NCBI GenBank assembly: GCA_036490335.1 | Contig: DASXEB010000016.1 | Span: 62,001 to 126,000 of the forward strand | Direction: 5' to 3' | DNA from: Palsa-1392 sp036490335 | Lineage (GTDB): Bacteria > Verrucomicrobiota > Verrucomicrobiia > Chthoniobacterales > UBA10450 | Length of the DNA stretch: 64,000 nucleotides | Part shown: positions 53,527-62,491 of the stretch, one piece after another | Layout: each line of letters begins with the position of its first letter | Numbering within the stretch: the stretch's first letter is position 1 | Position numbers and translations under genes: made by a program | The notes under the pieces: generated by a model | Databases searched by the model: none | What the model was told of the DNA's origin: nothing | Seen by the model: the letters and a program-made list of their open reading frames with translations, nothing else

Positions 53527-54165
53527 TTAGGCACCCGGCAGCTCGAGCGCGCGCCAGAAATACCAGGCCGCAACCGAGCGATAAGGCCGCCAGCGCTCGC
53601 CGATCGCTTCCAGCTCCTTCGCGCTTGGGAGAGTTTTCCGGCGAAAAGTTTTCGCATAACCCTTGCGCACTCCGAGATCGTCCGCCGGCCAGATATCGAG
53701 CCTCTCCATGTGAAAGAGCAACAACATCTGCACCGTCCAGCGCCCGATCCCGCGCACACTCGTGAGTCGCGCGATGATTTCGTCGTCGCTCATTCGAGCT
53801 AGGACCGCGCGCGTCGGCACCGTGCGATCGAGTGTTTTCGCGGCGAGATCTTTTAACGCTGCGGTCTTGTTCCGCGACAAACCGGCGGCGCGAAAAGTTT
53901 CGTCCGGCGTGGCGAGGATCAATTCCGGTGAAAACCATTTTCGCCGCGGGTAAATCGCGCGCACACGCCCAAGGATGGTGGACGCAGCTTTCCCGCTCAA
54001 CTGCTGGTAAACAATGGAGCGTGCCAGCGCGTCGAGCGGCCTAACGAGTCTAACTCCCGCAATACGAAAAGGGCCAACCTGCGCGATGATCGCGGCGAAC
54101 GCGGGGTCGCGCGAGCCGAGGTGGTGTTCGGGCCGAAGATTTTTTGACGAAGGCGGCTGGGACAT
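53527..54165 (-). CDS. alkA: DNA-3-methyladenine glycosylase II (AlkA-like)
   Basis: 212 residues from the ATG at 54165. HhH glycosylase: DALARSIVYQQLSGKAASTI, then ARLTSVRGIGRWTVQMLLLF with the hairpin and the catalytic Asp in RLDIWPADDLGVRKGY. It removes alkylated bases. The N-terminal TBP-like domain of E. coli AlkA is missing, so it is the short form common in many phyla. The TAA stop is part of a motif copy at 53525. Operators of the ferritin-like gene begin 38 bp downstream. Confidence 0.92.
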   Translation of the reverse strand: MSQPPSSKNLRPEHHLGSRDPAFAAIIAQVGPFRIAGVRLVRPLDALARSIVYQQLSGKAASTILGRVRAIYPRRKWFSPELILATPDETFRAAGLSRNKTAALKDLAAKTLDRTVPTRAVLARMSDDEIIARLTSVRGIGRWTVQMLLLFHMERLDIWPADDLGVRKGYAKTFRRKTLPSAKELEAIGERWRPYRSVAAWYFWRALELPGA

Positions 54166-54251
54166 GACCAAAAATCTCCGGTCTGCTTTCAGCGCGCAAT
54201 CAAAATTCAGCCGGAACTCTCGACCGCCGGCGTCGCCGGAATTCCGACCCG

Positions 54252-54656
54252 TCAGGCAGCGATCGAGTGAGTGCTGGCGAGCACTTCGATCGCGTGCCGC
54301 AGCTCATCGACATCGAAGGGCTTGGCGAGCATGAGATCGACTTGCAGCTGTTCGTACGCGTGCGTGTTTTCCTGATTCAAATGCGCGGAAAGGACCGCGA
54401 TTTTCCCGCCAAATCCGCGCCTGCGCAGTTGTCGCACCAGTTCAAGCCCGCTCATCTTCGGCATGATGTGGTCGGTGATGACGAGATCGAACGGTCGCGC
54501 GGCGGCGGCGATTTTTTCCAACGCTTCGGCACCGTTGTTCGCGGTCGAGACATGGCAACAGGGTCCGCAGAGCACGAGCGCGAGCAATTGCGCGACGGCG
54601 GACTCATCTTCGACGGCGAGAATTCGCGTGCTGTTTTTGACGTCGTGCTTTTGCAT
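54252..54656 (-). CDS. Single-domain response regulator (CheY-like)
   Basis: 134 residues, one receiver domain. Acidic pocket in ILAVEDESAV, phospho-acceptor Asp in LVITDHIMPKMSGLELV, switch Ser in AVLSAHLNQ and the conserved Lys in MLAKPFDVDEL. No output domain, so it acts by protein contact. Not linked to a kinase here; the phosphorelay at 57-60 kb is the nearest candidate partner. Confidence 0.92.
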   Translation of the reverse strand: MQKHDVKNSTRILAVEDESAVAQLLALVLCGPCCHVSTANNGAEALEKIAAAARPFDLVITDHIMPKMSGLELVRQLRRRGFGGKIAVLSAHLNQENTHAYEQLQVDLMLAKPFDVDELRHAIEVLASTHSIAA

Positions 54657-54775
54657 TCCGCATGACTGCTAAGCAAGAGTCAAGCCGCGCCGCCGGCGGA
54701 GGGGAAAAAAACTGCGGCCCGCCGTCAGCTAATCGACGACGAGCCGCAAATCAGGATTCTTCCAGTGGCGAAAAA

Positions 54776-55165
54776 TTACTGGCCGTAGGCGAAATCGTGG
54801 ATCGATTGCACCTTTTCCGACCGGACTTCGCCTAACGACTCGTTGATCGAGAAGTTGCGCACGCCCCCGTTGGGCGCAGTTTTCACCTGCAGTTGCAACA
54901 TGTCGATATTGAGGCCGCCGGTGTATTGGCCGATCAGCGGAACGTAGCCCGAGATTGGCGGCGCCTCGGAGCGAAACCAGACGAGCGTGGTGTCGCCGTG
55001 GACTTCGCTCTGACGCGTGTCCGGCGGTCCGAACATTTGCATGAGGTTGGTCTCGGTCGTCACGCCCGGCTGAATCGTCCGCACTTTCGCCTGGGTGATG
55101 TCGTACGATGTGCAACTCGTTAGGCAGGCCGCGAGGCCGAGAGCAAGAAAGATTGTGGTTTTCAT
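54776..55165 (-). CDS. Small lipoprotein, SmpA/BamE-like fold possible
   Basis: 129 residues from the ATG at 55165. Signal peptide and lipobox MKTTIFLALGLAACLTSC, with lipidation at Cys18. The mature part contains KVRTIQPGVTTETNLMQMFGPP, similar to the helix-turn of SmpA/OmlA (BamE-type) domains, and TTLVWFRSE. An upstream in-frame start at 55249 is unlikely because it would bury the signal. Outer-membrane association is expected; function unknown. Confidence 0.75.
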   Translation of the reverse strand: MKTTIFLALGLAACLTSCTSYDITQAKVRTIQPGVTTETNLMQMFGPPDTRQSEVHGDTTLVWFRSEAPPISGYVPLIGQYTGGLNIDMLQLQVKTAPNGGVRNFSINESLGEVRSEKVQSIHDFAYGQ

Positions 55166-55328
55166 TTTTCGAATTACAAGAAATGTCACTGCCATCAACT
55201 TTGCGCACAAACGCCAGAAAAGTTCAATGGTTAACAAAGAACGGTCCAATTTTCGCGGAAGTCAGCCTCCGGCCCGGTCAAGATTTTTCTGGTTGAGCGA
55301 AACGTTTGAGCACTATTCTGCTCCAGCT

Positions 55329-56167
55329 ATGACACCGAAACCCATCTCCCAGTTTCGCGCGATCGAACTCTTTCACGCGCTCCACGCGACCGGCTGTTTC
55401 GTAATTCCGAACCCGTGGGACATCGGCACCGCGATTTACCTCGAGCGCGTCGGCTTCAAAGCGCTCGCGACGACCTCGGCCGGATTTGCTTTTGCGCGCG
55501 GACGCGCGGATGGCGCGGTGCCGCGCGACGAAATGCTCGCGCACATCCGCGAGATCGCCGCGGCCGTCACGCTGCCGGTGAATGCGGATTTCGGACCAGG
55601 CTTTGGCGATAATCCGGAGGAAGTCGCGACCAGTGTCGCGCTCTGCGTCGCCGCCGGAGTCGCGGGATTGTCGATTGAAGACGCTCCCGGCGCCGACCGG
55701 CCTCTTTTTGAAAAAGAGACCGCAGTTAAAGATTGCGCGCCGCGCGCCGCGTGATCGATCAGTCGGGGCGCCCCGTGCTTTTGACTGGACGATGCGAAGC
55801 CTTTCTCGTTGGGCATCCCGATCCTTTGCCGACTGTGCTCGCGCGCCTGTCCGCTTACGCCGAAGCCGGCGCCGATTGTCTTTATGCTCCCGGCGTGACC
55901 GAACCGCGCGAAATTTCCGCGATCGTCCGCGAGGTCGCGCCGCGTCCGATCAATGTGCTTGTCTCTGGTTTTAATTCCGATCTTTCGGTCGCCCAGCTCG
56001 CCGACCTCGGCGTGCGGCGCATCTCGGTCGGTTCCGGGCTGGCTCTCGCGGCCTGGGGCGCGATGACTCGCGCGGCTCGCGAAATTTCTGACAAAGGAAC
56101 GTTTGGCGGATTAACCGGCGGAGCGCGTTCCGCAAAGTTGAACGAATTATTTTGGGAGGAAACCTGA
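55329..56167 (+). pseudogene. Isocitrate lyase/PEP-mutase family protein, frameshifted
   Basis: The first frame (55329-55754) begins MTPKPISQFRAIELF and has VIPNPWDIGTAIYLERVGF, TTSAGFAFARGRADG and GLSIEDAPGADRPLF. It then leaves the family sequence after ETAVK. The family resumes in another frame from about 55733 (RAARRVIDQSGRPVLLTGRCEAFL, shown in part, then YAEAGADCLYAPGV and LGVRRISVGSG) and runs to 56167. One missing base near 55728-55733 explains it. It is either a recent inactivating indel or a sequence error; the rest is intact, so if corrected it would be a full-length enzyme of about 279 residues. Confidence 0.8.
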
Positions 56168-56195
56168 GTTAGCCTTATACTCGTTAGGCAAGAAC

Positions 56196-56881
56196 TCAGA
56201 GCCGAAAAACGGTCGCACCTGCCCGAAGTTCGCGCGGGGCCGCGTCGCGCTGAAACAACCTCGCGCCGTTTGTTCCGCCAAGCCGGCCTTCGCCTCTCTC
56301 GAGCCGCAGCCAGGCGCCTTCGCGCAAACCGATCACGGGGGTTTCGTTCTCCTCGAGAAACTGAAGGATTCGCTCTTCGCGCGTCTCACCCATGTGCGTG
56401 GAATTTGGATCAGGATCGAGATAGTGGGGATTGATCTGCATCGGGATCAAAACGAGGGCGGCTCGACGATCGGCATGTCGTTTGTCGTGCAAATTGTCGG
56501 GCAGGCGAGATTCGAACCCGCACTCGATCCGAGATACGCGGCCCCCGCTTCCACGCGATCGCGGAGGATGCCTAACAAATCCAGGTCATACATCGTCTTG
56601 AGAAGCCGAAAGGTGTTCCCCCCGCCGACGAAGACCGCCTCCGCCTTTTCGATCGCGGCGGCCGGCGAAGAAGCTTCATGAATTGCTTCGACCTTGTAAC
56701 CCATCCGGCCGAGCCGTTCTTCGACGCGCGCGAAATAGCTCGCCCGATCAGCGAGCGCATAGGGAAAAAAGAGAACGCGTTTCGTGTCGCCGAAAAACTC
56801 GTGAATGACTTCTTCGGCGTAATCGAGAGAGTTGCTGCCGCTGACGCTGGAGCTGCTCAGGAGAAGGATCCGTTTGTGCAA
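56196..56881 (-). pseudogene. Peptidase E (alpha-aspartyl dipeptidase, S51), broken in two frames
   Basis: The first part (56881 to 56447) is a normal peptidase E start: RILLLSSSSVSGSNSLDYAEE, VFVGGGNTFRLLKTMYD, and the catalytic Ser in AAYLGSSAGSNLACPTI. It stops just after NDMPIVEPPSF. The C-terminal part (QINPHYLDPDPNSTHMGETR, GLREGAWLRLERGEG) continues in another frame to 56196. About four residues of the usual connecting sequence are absent, so the lesion is a deletion of roughly 10 or 13 bases rather than one base. The Glu/Asp/His part lies after the break, so the product is inactive. Confidence 0.8.
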
Positions 56882-56934
56882 GCTCGCGTTGGAAGGTGAC
56901 GCCTAGTTTGTCTTTGACACGAGTCCTTTACTCG

Positions 56935-58611
56935 TTAGGTAAAAGAGACGATCGCCGGAAAAGGCGCCGACGCAATCGCCGCCTCCAGCACGCGAATATC
57001 GACCGGCTTGGTCAGGTGCGCGCAAAAGCCGCAGGCGCGGCTGCGCGCGACGTCAGCATCCATCCCATAACCGCTCAACGCGATGCCCGGCATGCCCTGG
57101 GTGCGATGTAACTCCGCCATTAACTCATAGCCGTCGCCATCAGGAAGGCCAAGATCGGAAATCAAAAGGTCGCAGTTACCCGCGGCAGCCCGCGCGCGCG
57201 CCGCTTCGCTCGTCGCGACCGCGACAACCACATGTCCGCGACGCTGCAATAACTGGGCTAATGTCACGCGGGTTTGTTCGTGGTCTTCAACCAGCAGGAT
57301 GTGTCGGTTCTGTTGCGGAGTCAGCGTCGCCTCGCCGGTATGCGGCGGTGTGTCGGTTGCGTTCGCGGCTTTTTCCAAGGGTAACTCAATGCGAAAAGTT
57401 GCGCCCTGGCCGCGGCCTTTACTCTCGGCGAGGATCCTGCCGTTTTGTAACTCGACGAGCCGGCGAGTGATCGCAAGGCCGAGACCGACTCCGCCAAAGC
57501 GATGGCCGTACTCATTATCTTCCTGGATAAAAGCATCGAAGACGCGCCCGAGCATTTCCGGGTCGATACCGACACCGGTGTCACTGACTTCAACTTCAAA
57601 TATCTCTTCGGTCTGGCGCGAGTTACTCGTTCGCACACTTACCGAACCACCAGCGGGAGTAAACTTGACCGCGTTCTTGAGCACGTTCCAAAAAATCTGC
57701 TGCAAACGGACGGCGTCTGCCTTGATCGTATGCTGCGGGGCGGCGAGCTCGAGAGTTACCTGGATTTTTTGCTCTTCAATGTCGCTGCGAAGAATGTCGT
57801 AGGCATGTCGAAGCGCGGCGTGAGCGTCGATCGGTCGAAAGTCGAGACGCAATTTACCGCCGGTGATGCGAGTGATGTCGAGTAAGTCATCGACCAGCCG
57901 CGCCTGAAGCGCAATGCCTTTGGCGATGACATTAATGTCGTCGCGCACGCGCGCCGGCAGAGTCTTGTCTTCGGCGAGCGACGTCGCAAGGAGCAAGGCG
58001 GGATTGAGCGGCGTTCGTAACTCATGAGATAGCGCGGCGAGAAAGTCATCCTTCGCGCGCGTGGCCGCTTCGGCGCGGCTTTTCGCGGCTTCGGCACTCA
58101 AGCGCGCGGCTTCGGCAGTTTCGAAAAGCGCGCGGATCTGAGTGGCGCTTTCGCGCAGAGCGGCATTGGCCTGCTCTAGCTTCGCGGTCCGCTCGGCGAC
58201 CTTTTGTTGTAACTCGAGCGCGTGTTGCGATTGCTGCAATGCATATCGAATCGAACGTTCGAGCGCGCCGGCATCGATCTCGCCTTTGACGAGATAATCG
58301 GCGGCGCCGGCTTCGAGCGCCTGCAAGGCGAGATCGCGATCGCCTTCGCCCGTGAGCAGGATGACCGGCGCCTTGCAACCGCGCTCAAGGGCTTCGCGTA
58401 AGAGGAGCAGGCCATCTTTTTTGCCGAGCCGATAGTCAAGCAAACAGGCATCATGTTCGCATCGACTTATACTCGTTAGGCCAGATTCGAAATCTTTCGC
58501 CCATTCCACCTGGACCTTGCTGCCCGGAATTTCCGCGAGCAATTCCTTCGTCAAGACATAGTCGTCGGGATCGTCCTCGATCAGGAGCACCCGCAACTGG
58601 CTCTTATCCAT
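56935..58611 (-). CDS. Hybrid signalling protein: receiver - histidine kinase - receiver
   Basis: 558 residues. N-terminal receiver (5-120; phospho-Asp in ACLLDYRLGKKDG), a coiled coil (125-190), HisKA with AALSHELRTPLNPAL, HATPase_c (WNVLKNAVKFTPAGG, SDTGVGIDPEM, FGGVGLGLAITRRL), and a C-terminal receiver (LLISDLGLPDGDGYEL). No membrane segment, so it is cytoplasmic and receives phosphate from or passes it to the two genes upstream. Its start overlaps the lone receiver by 8 nt. The TAA stop is inside a motif copy. Confidence 0.93.
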   Translation of the reverse strand: MDKSQLRVLLIEDDPDDYVLTKELLAEIPGSKVQVEWAKDFESGLTSISRCEHDACLLDYRLGKKDGLLLLREALERGCKAPVILLTGEGDRDLALQALEAGAADYLVKGEIDAGALERSIRYALQQSQHALELQQKVAERTAKLEQANAALRESATQIRALFETAEAARLSAEAAKSRAEAATRAKDDFLAALSHELRTPLNPALLLATSLAEDKTLPARVRDDINVIAKGIALQARLVDDLLDITRITGGKLRLDFRPIDAHAALRHAYDILRSDIEEQKIQVTLELAAPQHTIKADAVRLQQIFWNVLKNAVKFTPAGGSVSVRTSNSRQTEEIFEVEVSDTGVGIDPEMLGRVFDAFIQEDNEYGHRFGGVGLGLAITRRLVELQNGRILAESKGRGQGATFRIELPLEKAANATDTPPHTGEATLTPQQNRHILLVEDHEQTRVTLAQLLQRRGHVVVAVATSEAARARAAAGNCDLLISDLGLPDGDGYELMAELHRTQGMPGIALSGYGMDADVARSRACGFCAHLTKPVDIRVLEAAIASAPFPAIVSFT

Positions 58612-59089
58612 GCTCGCCTCCGTTTTCGCCCGGCAGGGCCACGATCTCGAGCCAGTATTTGCCGAGCACTTTCACCACTTCTGCCATCGCGGCGAAAGTG
58701 ACCGGCTTTGTAATGTAGGAGGCGGCCGACAAGTCATAGGTGCGATAGATATCCTCTTCCGCTTTCGAAGTGGTGAGGATGACTACGCGGATGTTTTTCA
58801 AGCCAGGATCGGCTTTGATCTCCTTGAGCGCTTCGCGGCCGTCCTTCTTCGGCATGTTTAAGTCGAGAAGGATAAGGCCCGGGCGCGGTGAGGTCGCCGG
58901 GTCTTCGTACTTGCCGCGGCGTTTCAGGTAATCGAGTAACTCCACGCCATCCTCGACGAAGCGCAGGTCGTTGACGAGGCGGCTTTCCTCGAATGCTTCC
59001 TTTGTCATGAGACGATCATCCGCGTCGTCATCCGCCATCAGGATTGTAATTGGCTTGCCTTGTATTTCCATTCGTTCGGTTCCTTTCAT
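58604..59089 (-). CDS. Rcp1-like single receiver response regulator
   Basis: 161 residues. The receiver of the phytochrome-partner (Rcp1) type: ILMADDDADDRLMTKEAF, LILLDLNMPKKDGREALKEI with the phospho-Asp, VILTTSKAEEDI and YITKPVTFAAM. Such receivers shuttle phosphate from a kinase to a second protein. It sits between the CHASE3 kinase (4-nt overlap upstream) and the hybrid protein (8-nt overlap downstream), a compact three-gene phosphorelay. Confidence 0.92.
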   Translation of the reverse strand: MKGTERMEIQGKPITILMADDDADDRLMTKEAFEESRLVNDLRFVEDGVELLDYLKRRGKYEDPATSPRPGLILLDLNMPKKDGREALKEIKADPGLKNIRVVILTTSKAEEDIYRTYDLSAASYITKPVTFAAMAEVVKVLGKYWLEIVALPGENGGEHG

Positions 59090-60543
59090 GTTTGTCTTAT
59101 TGGTAGGGTAACAAAAAATGTCGCGCCTTCGCCTGGCGCGCTGCGGGCAGTGATGCTGCCATGATGTCTTTCGACGATTTTACGACATATAGCCAGTCCC
59201 ATGCCGGTGCCTTCGTATTCCTGACGGCCATGGAGGCGCTGAAAAAGCTCGAAAATGCGATCGAGATAAATCTCTTCGAAGCCGATTCCGTTATCACGCA
59301 CGGCCAGCTCACAACGCGGGATTTCGCCGTTGCCCTCGAGCGGCGGAAGCAGGCGGCTTTTCAATTCGATCACCGGCGACTCGTTAGGCCGGCGGAATTT
59401 CAAACCGTTGCCGATCAGATTTTGTAACAGTTGCCGCATCTGCATCGGATCGGCTTCGAGCTCCGGCAAGGCGCCGACCTCGACGCGCGCGCCGGTTTCT
59501 TCAATCCTGTCTTCGAGATCTGAGACGACTTCCGCCGCGGTCGCGGAAAGATCGACCCTGGCAAAAGGCTGGGCCTTGCTCGTGACGCGCGAAAAAGTCA
59601 GCAGCGCATCGATCAGACTGCGCATGCGCGTCGCCGACGACTGCATGCGCGCGAGATAATCGCGGCCTTGTTCGCCGAGAACCGAAGAACTGCGCGTCTG
59701 CAACCGGTCGCCGAAAGCCTGGATTTTGCGCAACGGTTCCTGCAAATCGTGCGAAGCGACGGAGGCGAACTGCTCAAGCTCGCGATTACTGCGTTCGAGC
59801 GCTTCGTTTGTCGCGGAAAGATCGGCGGTGCGTTGCTCGACGCGCTTTTCCAGCTCGGCGTTGGCGCGGTTGAGCGCTTCCGCGCCGCGGCGACGGGTCG
59901 CAAGCTCGCGCGCCGTGAGCCAGTAAGCCGCCACCACCATGCCGACGCCTAACAATGTCGTGAGGTATTGGGTCATCAATGCCATCCGATAACTCGCGTG
60001 CGATTCCGCGTCGCGGACTCGCAAGAGCCGCAACTCTTCATTCCGCATCTCGGCGAGCAACGACGAGATCGCTTCCATTTTCAGCCGGCCGCGACCTGCC
60101 TGCACAAAGGCGCGACCACCTTCAATGCCTTGTGCGTCGCGCATCGCGACGCCCTGCCGCAACAACGTCAGCCGGTCGGCGACTAGCGGCTCGAGTCGCG
60201 CGATCCTTTCCGTTTGCGACTGATTATCGATCGTCAACGATCGCACGGTTTGCACATCGCGCGCGACCGCGTCGGCCGCCGCGTGGTAAGGCTCGAGATA
60301 AGTCGGGTCCCCGGTTAGAAGATAGCTGCGCTGACTTGTCTCCGCACTCGCAAGCGCGGCAAGGATGTCGCGCAATTCATCGAGGACTTGCTGAGTGTGA
60401 ATCACCAAGCCGTCATTATGAGAAATGCGATGGATATTATTCGACGCGACCCAGCCACTGCCGATCAAGACGATGATGGCGAGGGTAAAAAAAAGGGTCG
60501 CGAATGTGCCGACCGACTGCTTTGTCTCCCGTTTTTCCTCCAT
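59086..60543 (-). CDS. Membrane histidine kinase with CHASE3 sensor
   Basis: 485 residues from the ATG at 60543 (MEEKRETKQSVG); longer starts add a Cys/Arg-rich stretch with no homology. First membrane helix about 10-32; the CHASE3 periplasmic domain has LRDILAALASAETSQRSYLLTG and TLLRQGVAMRDAQ. A second helix is near 175-195, then a coiled coil, HisKA (ASVASHDLQEPLRKIQAFGD) and HATPase_c (NLIGNGLKFR, VRDNGIGFEE, GTGMGLAICRKIV). The ligand is unknown. The HisKA type, HDLQEPLRK, matches kinases of the phytochrome/Rcp1 class. First gene of the relay. Confidence 0.92.
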   Translation of the reverse strand: MEEKRETKQSVGTFATLFFTLAIIVLIGSGWVASNNIHRISHNDGLVIHTQQVLDELRDILAALASAETSQRSYLLTGDPTYLEPYHAAADAVARDVQTVRSLTIDNQSQTERIARLEPLVADRLTLLRQGVAMRDAQGIEGGRAFVQAGRGRLKMEAISSLLAEMRNEELRLLRVRDAESHASYRMALMTQYLTTLLGVGMVVAAYWLTARELATRRRGAEALNRANAELEKRVEQRTADLSATNEALERSNRELEQFASVASHDLQEPLRKIQAFGDRLQTRSSSVLGEQGRDYLARMQSSATRMRSLIDALLTFSRVTSKAQPFARVDLSATAAEVVSDLEDRIEETGARVEVGALPELEADPMQMRQLLQNLIGNGLKFRRPNESPVIELKSRLLPPLEGNGEIPRCELAVRDNGIGFEEIYLDRIFELFQRLHGRQEYEGTGMGLAICRKIVERHHGSITARSAPGEGATFFVTLPIRQT

Positions 60544-60816
60544 GCGCGATCCGTTTCGACGGCAACAATCTTCCGGCCCGGTCGATCCGCAAGAGCAGGC
60601 GCGCGAAATAAACGAAGGCCGGCAGGTCGACGAACAACCTGATCTTCGCAAATGGATTCGTTAGGCAGGCTGATCTCGCTCGCGACTAACGAACAAAAGA
60701 CGAGCGGGAAACGCATCAGGTCTTCATCGATTCACCATCCGCCTTTCGCCTAACAAAAATAAGATTGGCAACACGCCGCGCCGCCTTGTAACCTCCGCCG
60801 AAACACCATTACACCT

Positions 60817-62040
60817 ATGTTTGATACAGGAACTACCGGCTTCATGCTCCTCGCCACCAGCCTCGTCATGTTAATGACTCCGGGCCTCGCTTTCTTCTAC
60901 GGAGGATTGGCCGGGCGGCGAAACATTCTCGGCATCATGATCCAGAGCTTCGTCTCGATGGGTATCACGACCATCCTCTGGTTCATCTGCGGTTACTCGC
61001 TTTGTTTCAGCGGCAACGCGCTCGGCGGACTGATCGGCAATCTCGACAAGGCTTTCATGCACGGTGTGACTCTCAATTCGCCCTTTCCCGGCAATCATAA
61101 GTTACCCGAGTTCGTTTTCATGGCTTATCAAATGATGTTCGCCATCATAACTCCGGCCCTGATTACCGGCGCCTTTATCAATCGAGTTACCTTTAAGGCC
61201 TATCTCTGCTTTCTCGTCCTTTGGCAGTTACTCGTCTACTATCCCTTCGTCCACATGGTCTGGGGCGGAGGCCTGCTTGCGCAGCTCGGCGTCCTCGATT
61301 TCGCCGGCGGCATCGTCGTTCACGCCATCGCGGGCTTCGCGGCGCTCGCTTCCGTCTTCTATGTCGGGCAACGCCGCGATCGCGAGTCGCCGCCAAATAG
61401 CATTCCACTTATAGCTATCGGCACCGGCTTACTCTGGTTTGGCTGGTACGGCTTTAATGCCGGGAGCGAGCTGGATGTCAACGCCATCACCGGCCTTGCC
61501 TTTCTTAACACCGATGTCGCCGCCTCCTTTGCCGCGATTACCTGGATGGTGATCGAATGGAGCGCGCAACGACGTCCGAAATTTGTCGGGCTTCTGACCG
61601 GCGCGGTCGCGGGGCTCGCCACCATCACTCCGGCGGCCGGCTATGTCTCACTGCCATCGGCGGCAATCATCGGCATCGCGGCCGGAGCGATCTGCTATCT
61701 CGCGGTGCATTTGAAAAACAAACTCGGCTGGGACGACGCGCTCGACGTCTGGGGAGTGCATGGCGTCGGCGGAGCGCTCGGCGTGATTTTACTCGGCGTC
61801 TTTGCCAGCAGGGCGGTCAATGCGGCCGGCGCGAATGGGCTGCTTGCGGGAGGAAGTCACTTCTTCATTCTGCAATGCGCGGCGGTGATCGGGGCATCGA
61901 TTTACGCCTTCGTTTTTACCTACGTCATGCTCGCGATCATCAATATTTTCACGACCGTAAAAGTCTCCGAAGCTGATGAAGACCTGGGTCTCGATGCCTC
62001 GCTCCACGGCGAACAAGCGTATGATACCGGCGTCCTCTGA
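60817..62040 (+). CDS. amt: Ammonium transporter
   Basis: 407 residues, about 11 membrane helices. Signatures: GLAFFYGGLAGRRNILGIMI, DFAGGIVVHAIAGFAALAS with the conserved pore His, LLWFGWYGFNAGSEL, and DDALDVWGVHGVGGALGVIL with the second His. No signal peptide is evident. Unusually, no glnK (PII) gene is next to it. A 273-bp region separates it from the divergent kinase gene. Confidence 0.95.
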   Translation: MFDTGTTGFMLLATSLVMLMTPGLAFFYGGLAGRRNILGIMIQSFVSMGITTILWFICGYSLCFSGNALGGLIGNLDKAFMHGVTLNSPFPGNHKLPEFVFMAYQMMFAIITPALITGAFINRVTFKAYLCFLVLWQLLVYYPFVHMVWGGGLLAQLGVLDFAGGIVVHAIAGFAALASVFYVGQRRDRESPPNSIPLIAIGTGLLWFGWYGFNAGSELDVNAITGLAFLNTDVAASFAAITWMVIEWSAQRRPKFVGLLTGAVAGLATITPAAGYVSLPSAAIIGIAAGAICYLAVHLKNKLGWDDALDVWGVHGVGGALGVILLGVFASRAVNAAGANGLLAGGSHFFILQCAAVIGASIYAFVFTYVMLAIINIFTTVKVSEADEDLGLDASLHGEQAYDTGVL

Positions 62041-62062
62041 GTTATACTCGTTAGGCCAAACC

Positions 62063-62386
62063 ATGAGTGAAGTCATCGTCATCGTCGCCTATCTTCCGAA
62101 AAGCGGGAAGAACGCCGAAGTCTTGGACCTCGTCCGCAACCGCGTCCCGACCTTGAAGACGGAAGGGCTTGTCACCGATCGCGAACCAGTCATCATGCGG
62201 GCGCGCGATGGCGCAATTATCGAAGTCTCTGAGTGGAAATCGCGGGCTGCGATCGAAGCCGCGCATCAAAACCCCAGAGTCCTTGCGATGTGGGACAAGT
62301 TCTTTGCCGTTTGCGACTGCGTGCCGCTCAATACCATCGCGGAAACGCGCGATATGTTTGCCGGCTTCGAGCCTTTGCCAAGCTGA
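62063..62386 (+). CDS. Antibiotic-biosynthesis-monooxygenase-like dimeric alpha/beta protein
   Basis: 107 residues from the ATG at 62063 (MSEVIVIVAYLPKSGK). The pattern of a first strand VIVIVAYLPKSG, a helix EVLDLVRNRVPTL, then IIEVSEWKSRAAIEAAHQNP and W-x-x-F fits the ABM ferredoxin-like fold. Members include small monooxygenases and heme-degrading enzymes, but no catalytic residue can be assigned. A motif copy overlaps the place of the ribosome site 22 bp after amt. Confidence 0.65.
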   Translation: MSEVIVIVAYLPKSGKNAEVLDLVRNRVPTLKTEGLVTDREPVIMRARDGAIIEVSEWKSRAAIEAAHQNPRVLAMWDKFFAVCDCVPLNTIAETRDMFAGFEPLPS

Positions 62387-62405
62387 CCCTGACCGCTGCT
62401 TTTCC

Positions 62406-62482
62406 GCCTAACGATCATAAGACTCGGCGCTCTCCGAGCTTTTCCACCCGGAGAGCCGCGGCCAGTCTTTTACTCGTTAGGC
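62406..62482. terminator. Nested hairpin between convergent genes, bounded by an inverted motif pair
   Basis: GCCTAACGA (62406-62414) pairs with TCGTTAGGC (62474-62482). Inside it AAGACT pairs with AGTCTT (62419-62424 and 62464-62469), and a GC-rich stem with arms CGGCGCTCTCCG and CGGAGAGCCG (one bulge) forms the core. Another overlapping pair, CCGCCTAA/TTAGGCGG, reaches the katE stop. It lies where two transcripts meet. Confidence 0.65.
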
Positions 62483-62491
62483 CAATCGGCC

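Noticed and set aside
56500..56525. GATTCGAACCC-like T-arm of a tRNA
   Set aside because: No acceptor or anticodon stem surrounds it. The bases encode the serine active-site region of peptidase E (SSAGSNLA) on the minus strand, so the match is chance.
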